The notes below the pieces were generated by a model. The model had not been told where the DNA came from, did no database searches, and saw nothing but the letters and a program-made list of their open reading frames with translations. A stretch of DNA of 64,000 bases from Maribacter luteus (GTDB lineage Bacteria; Bacteroidota; Bacteroidia; Flavobacteriales; Flavobacteriaceae), in the NCBI RefSeq assembly GCF_009674825.1, contig NZ_WKJH01000008.1:1-64000 (forward strand), written 5' to 3'. This document shows, piece by piece, positions 62,784 to 64,000 of this stretch. Numbering within the stretch: position 1 is the first letter of the stretch; every line of letters begins with the position of its first letter. A program made the translations under genes and the position numbers.

Positions 62784-64000
62784 AAAAAGTCTTGATCATT
62801 ACGTACTATTGGCCACCGGCGGGTGGGCCTGGGGTACAACGATGGTTGAAATTCGTAAAATATTTACCTCATTTCGGAATAACCCCGATAGTCTATATTC
62901 CAGAGAATCCCAATTACCCTATTTTGGATAATTCTTTTGTAAAAGAGGTACCTAAAGATGTCATTATTTATAAGCATCCCATTCGAGAGCCGTACAAGTT
63001 GGCAGGACTTTTCTCCAAAAAAGATGCAAAGCGAATAAGTTCCGGTATTATAACGACAAAGAATCAATCGATTATAGAAAAGGCCATGCTTTGGGTAAGG
63101 GGCAATTTCTTTATTCCCGATGCCCGTAAAAACTGGGTTGGGCCTTCGGTAAAGTTTTTGGATGCAATAATTGATAAAGAACGGATTGATACTGTGGTAA
63201 CGACCGGTCCGCCACATAGCATCCATTTGATAGGCAATCGTTTAAAGGAGTTAAAAGGTATTCGTTGGTTGACGGATTTTAGAGATCCATGGACGTCTAT
63301 TGGGTATCACAAAAAACTGAAACTGACCCGGAAATCCCAACTTGAGCATAAGCGTTTGGAGCATCAGGTGTTGAACAATGCCGATGGTATTATCGTAACC
63401 AGTTATACGACCAAAAAAGAATTTGAAACGATTACCGATAAGCCCATTTCCGTAATTACGAATGGTTTTGACTCAGATGACCAAGGGCATGCACCTTTGA
63501 CCAAAGATTTCACCATTTCTCATATAGGGTCCCTGCTTTCAGGTAGGAACCCTTTGGTGTTATGGAAGGTTTTGGGGGAATTGGTGAATGAAAATGAAGG
63601 TTTAAAAACCAGTTTCAAACTACGATTGGCTGGAGTCATAAGTGAGGATGTTCTTCAAACTATAAAAGATTCTGGCTTAGAAAACCATACCGAAATATTG
63701 GGCTATATATCCCATGAAGAAGCAATTACACTACAACAGCAATCCCAAGTGCTTTTGTTGGTAGAAATCGATTCTAAAGAAACTAGGGGGATATTGCCGG
63801 GCAAGTTGTATGAATATATGGCTGCTGAACGACCTATTTTGGCAATTGGCCCGGAAAAGTGGGATGCCGCCCAAATCATTGCCGACACCCATTCGGGGTT
63901 CAGCTTTGGATATTCGGATGAGAACGAATTAAAAGATGTACTTTTAAAGTGGTTTTGGGCCTATAAGAATGAAGGATTGGTAATGAAATCCGTAGGCTTG
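62780..64000 (+). CDS. GT4-family glycosyltransferase, 3' end outside the window
   Basis: An open frame from ATG 62780 with no stop up to the last base (407 codons seen). It opens MKKVLIITYYWPPAGGPGVQRWLKF, the N-terminal Rossmann half of GT-B enzymes with the donor-binding loop, then SVITNGFDSDD and, in the second half, the E-x7-E-like LPGKLYEYMAAERPILAIG. This is a GT4-type transferase, probably in cell-surface glycan synthesis. ATGA overlap with the YfhO stop implies coupled translation and a shared pathway. Confidence 0.88.
   Translation, partial: MKKVLIITYYWPPAGGPGVQRWLKFVKYLPHFGITPIVYIPENPNYPILDNSFVKEVPKDVIIYKHPIREPYKLAGLFSKKDAKRISSGIITTKNQSIIEKAMLWVRGNFFIPDARKNWVGPSVKFLDAIIDKERIDTVVTTGPPHSIHLIGNRLKELKGIRWLTDFRDPWTSIGYHKKLKLTRKSQLEHKRLEHQVLNNADGIIVTSYTTKKEFETITDKPISVITNGFDSDDQGHAPLTKDFTISHIGSLLSGRNPLVLWKVLGELVNENEGLKTSFKLRLAGVISEDVLQTIKDSGLENHTEILGYISHEEAITLQQQSQVLLLVEIDSKETRGILPGKLYEYMAAERPILAIGPEKWDAAQIIADTHSGFSFGYSDENELKDVLLKWFWAYKNEGLVMKSVGL

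Overview
The window looks like a chromosomal segment of a marine-type member of the Flavobacteriaceae (Bacteroidota). I infer this from the promoter elements of the form TTG-N19-22-TAnnTTTG in front of many genes, the near absence of Shine-Dalgarno sequences, the moderately AT-rich base composition, and the gene families: SusC-like OMP_b-brl barrel, CAL67264 small membrane protein, DUF4834, short Bacteroidota-type MenE, capnine-type acyltransferase and YfhO. Genus and species cannot be fixed from the sequence alone. I see no rRNA, tRNA, CRISPR array, insertion sequence or prophage.

Left edge (1-2000): a short AT-rich accessory block that reads, on the minus strand, like an integron gene-cassette array without an integrase. 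One complete attC-like element (952-1084) and two half sites (103-109, 1833-1839) carrying GCCTAAC/GTTAGGC cores bracket three small genes: a HEPN-like protein, a lipoprotein, and a cyclic-phosphate-processing receiver-domain protein. This is the most unusual part of the window. It abuts housekeeping genes: sdaA (L-serine dehydratase) and dnaK. The last codons of dnaK are duplicated around a REP-like insert.

5900-10120: an ADPRM-like phosphoesterase lipoprotein, a YD-repeat-like secreted protein, and a tight minus-strand operon (alpha/beta hydrolase, two GNATs, a VOC protein).

10188-24577: a dispersed menaquinone cluster on the plus strand: MenI-like thioesterase, MenF, MenD, MenA, MenC and MenE. 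DUF2853, CvfB, a SPOR-type protein, a LytTR response regulator, a TPR histidine kinase, a UPF0173 hydrolase and a CPBP protease are interleaved with it. MenB, MenH and the final methylase are not in the window.

24629-37713: a secreted M24 peptidase, an acyl-CoA carboxylase beta subunit, a Gfo/Idh/MocA oxidoreductase, EttA, a catalytic/non-catalytic M16 pair, a periplasmic MBL lipoprotein, a coiled-coil membrane protein and fumarase C.

37763-50415: a TonB-type barrel with a Lys-tailed partner, ArsC, a HAD phosphatase and prfB with a classical +1 programmed frameshift. Upstream lies the transglutaminase/alpha-E/circularly permuted ATP-grasp operon, predicted to make or process an unknown peptide. 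Divergent from it are a large zinc metalloprotease and threonine aldolase, followed by a YegP-like gene.

50643-64000: an OmpA protein with internal repeats, thioredoxin, YbaB and oligopeptidase B. A likely sulfonolipid (capnine) pair follows: a cysteate-synthase-like PLP enzyme and an alpha-oxoamine synthase, facing a GNAT-like acyltransferase. The window ends with an outer-membrane beta-barrel, DUF4834, YfhO and a glycosyltransferase cut by the window edge.
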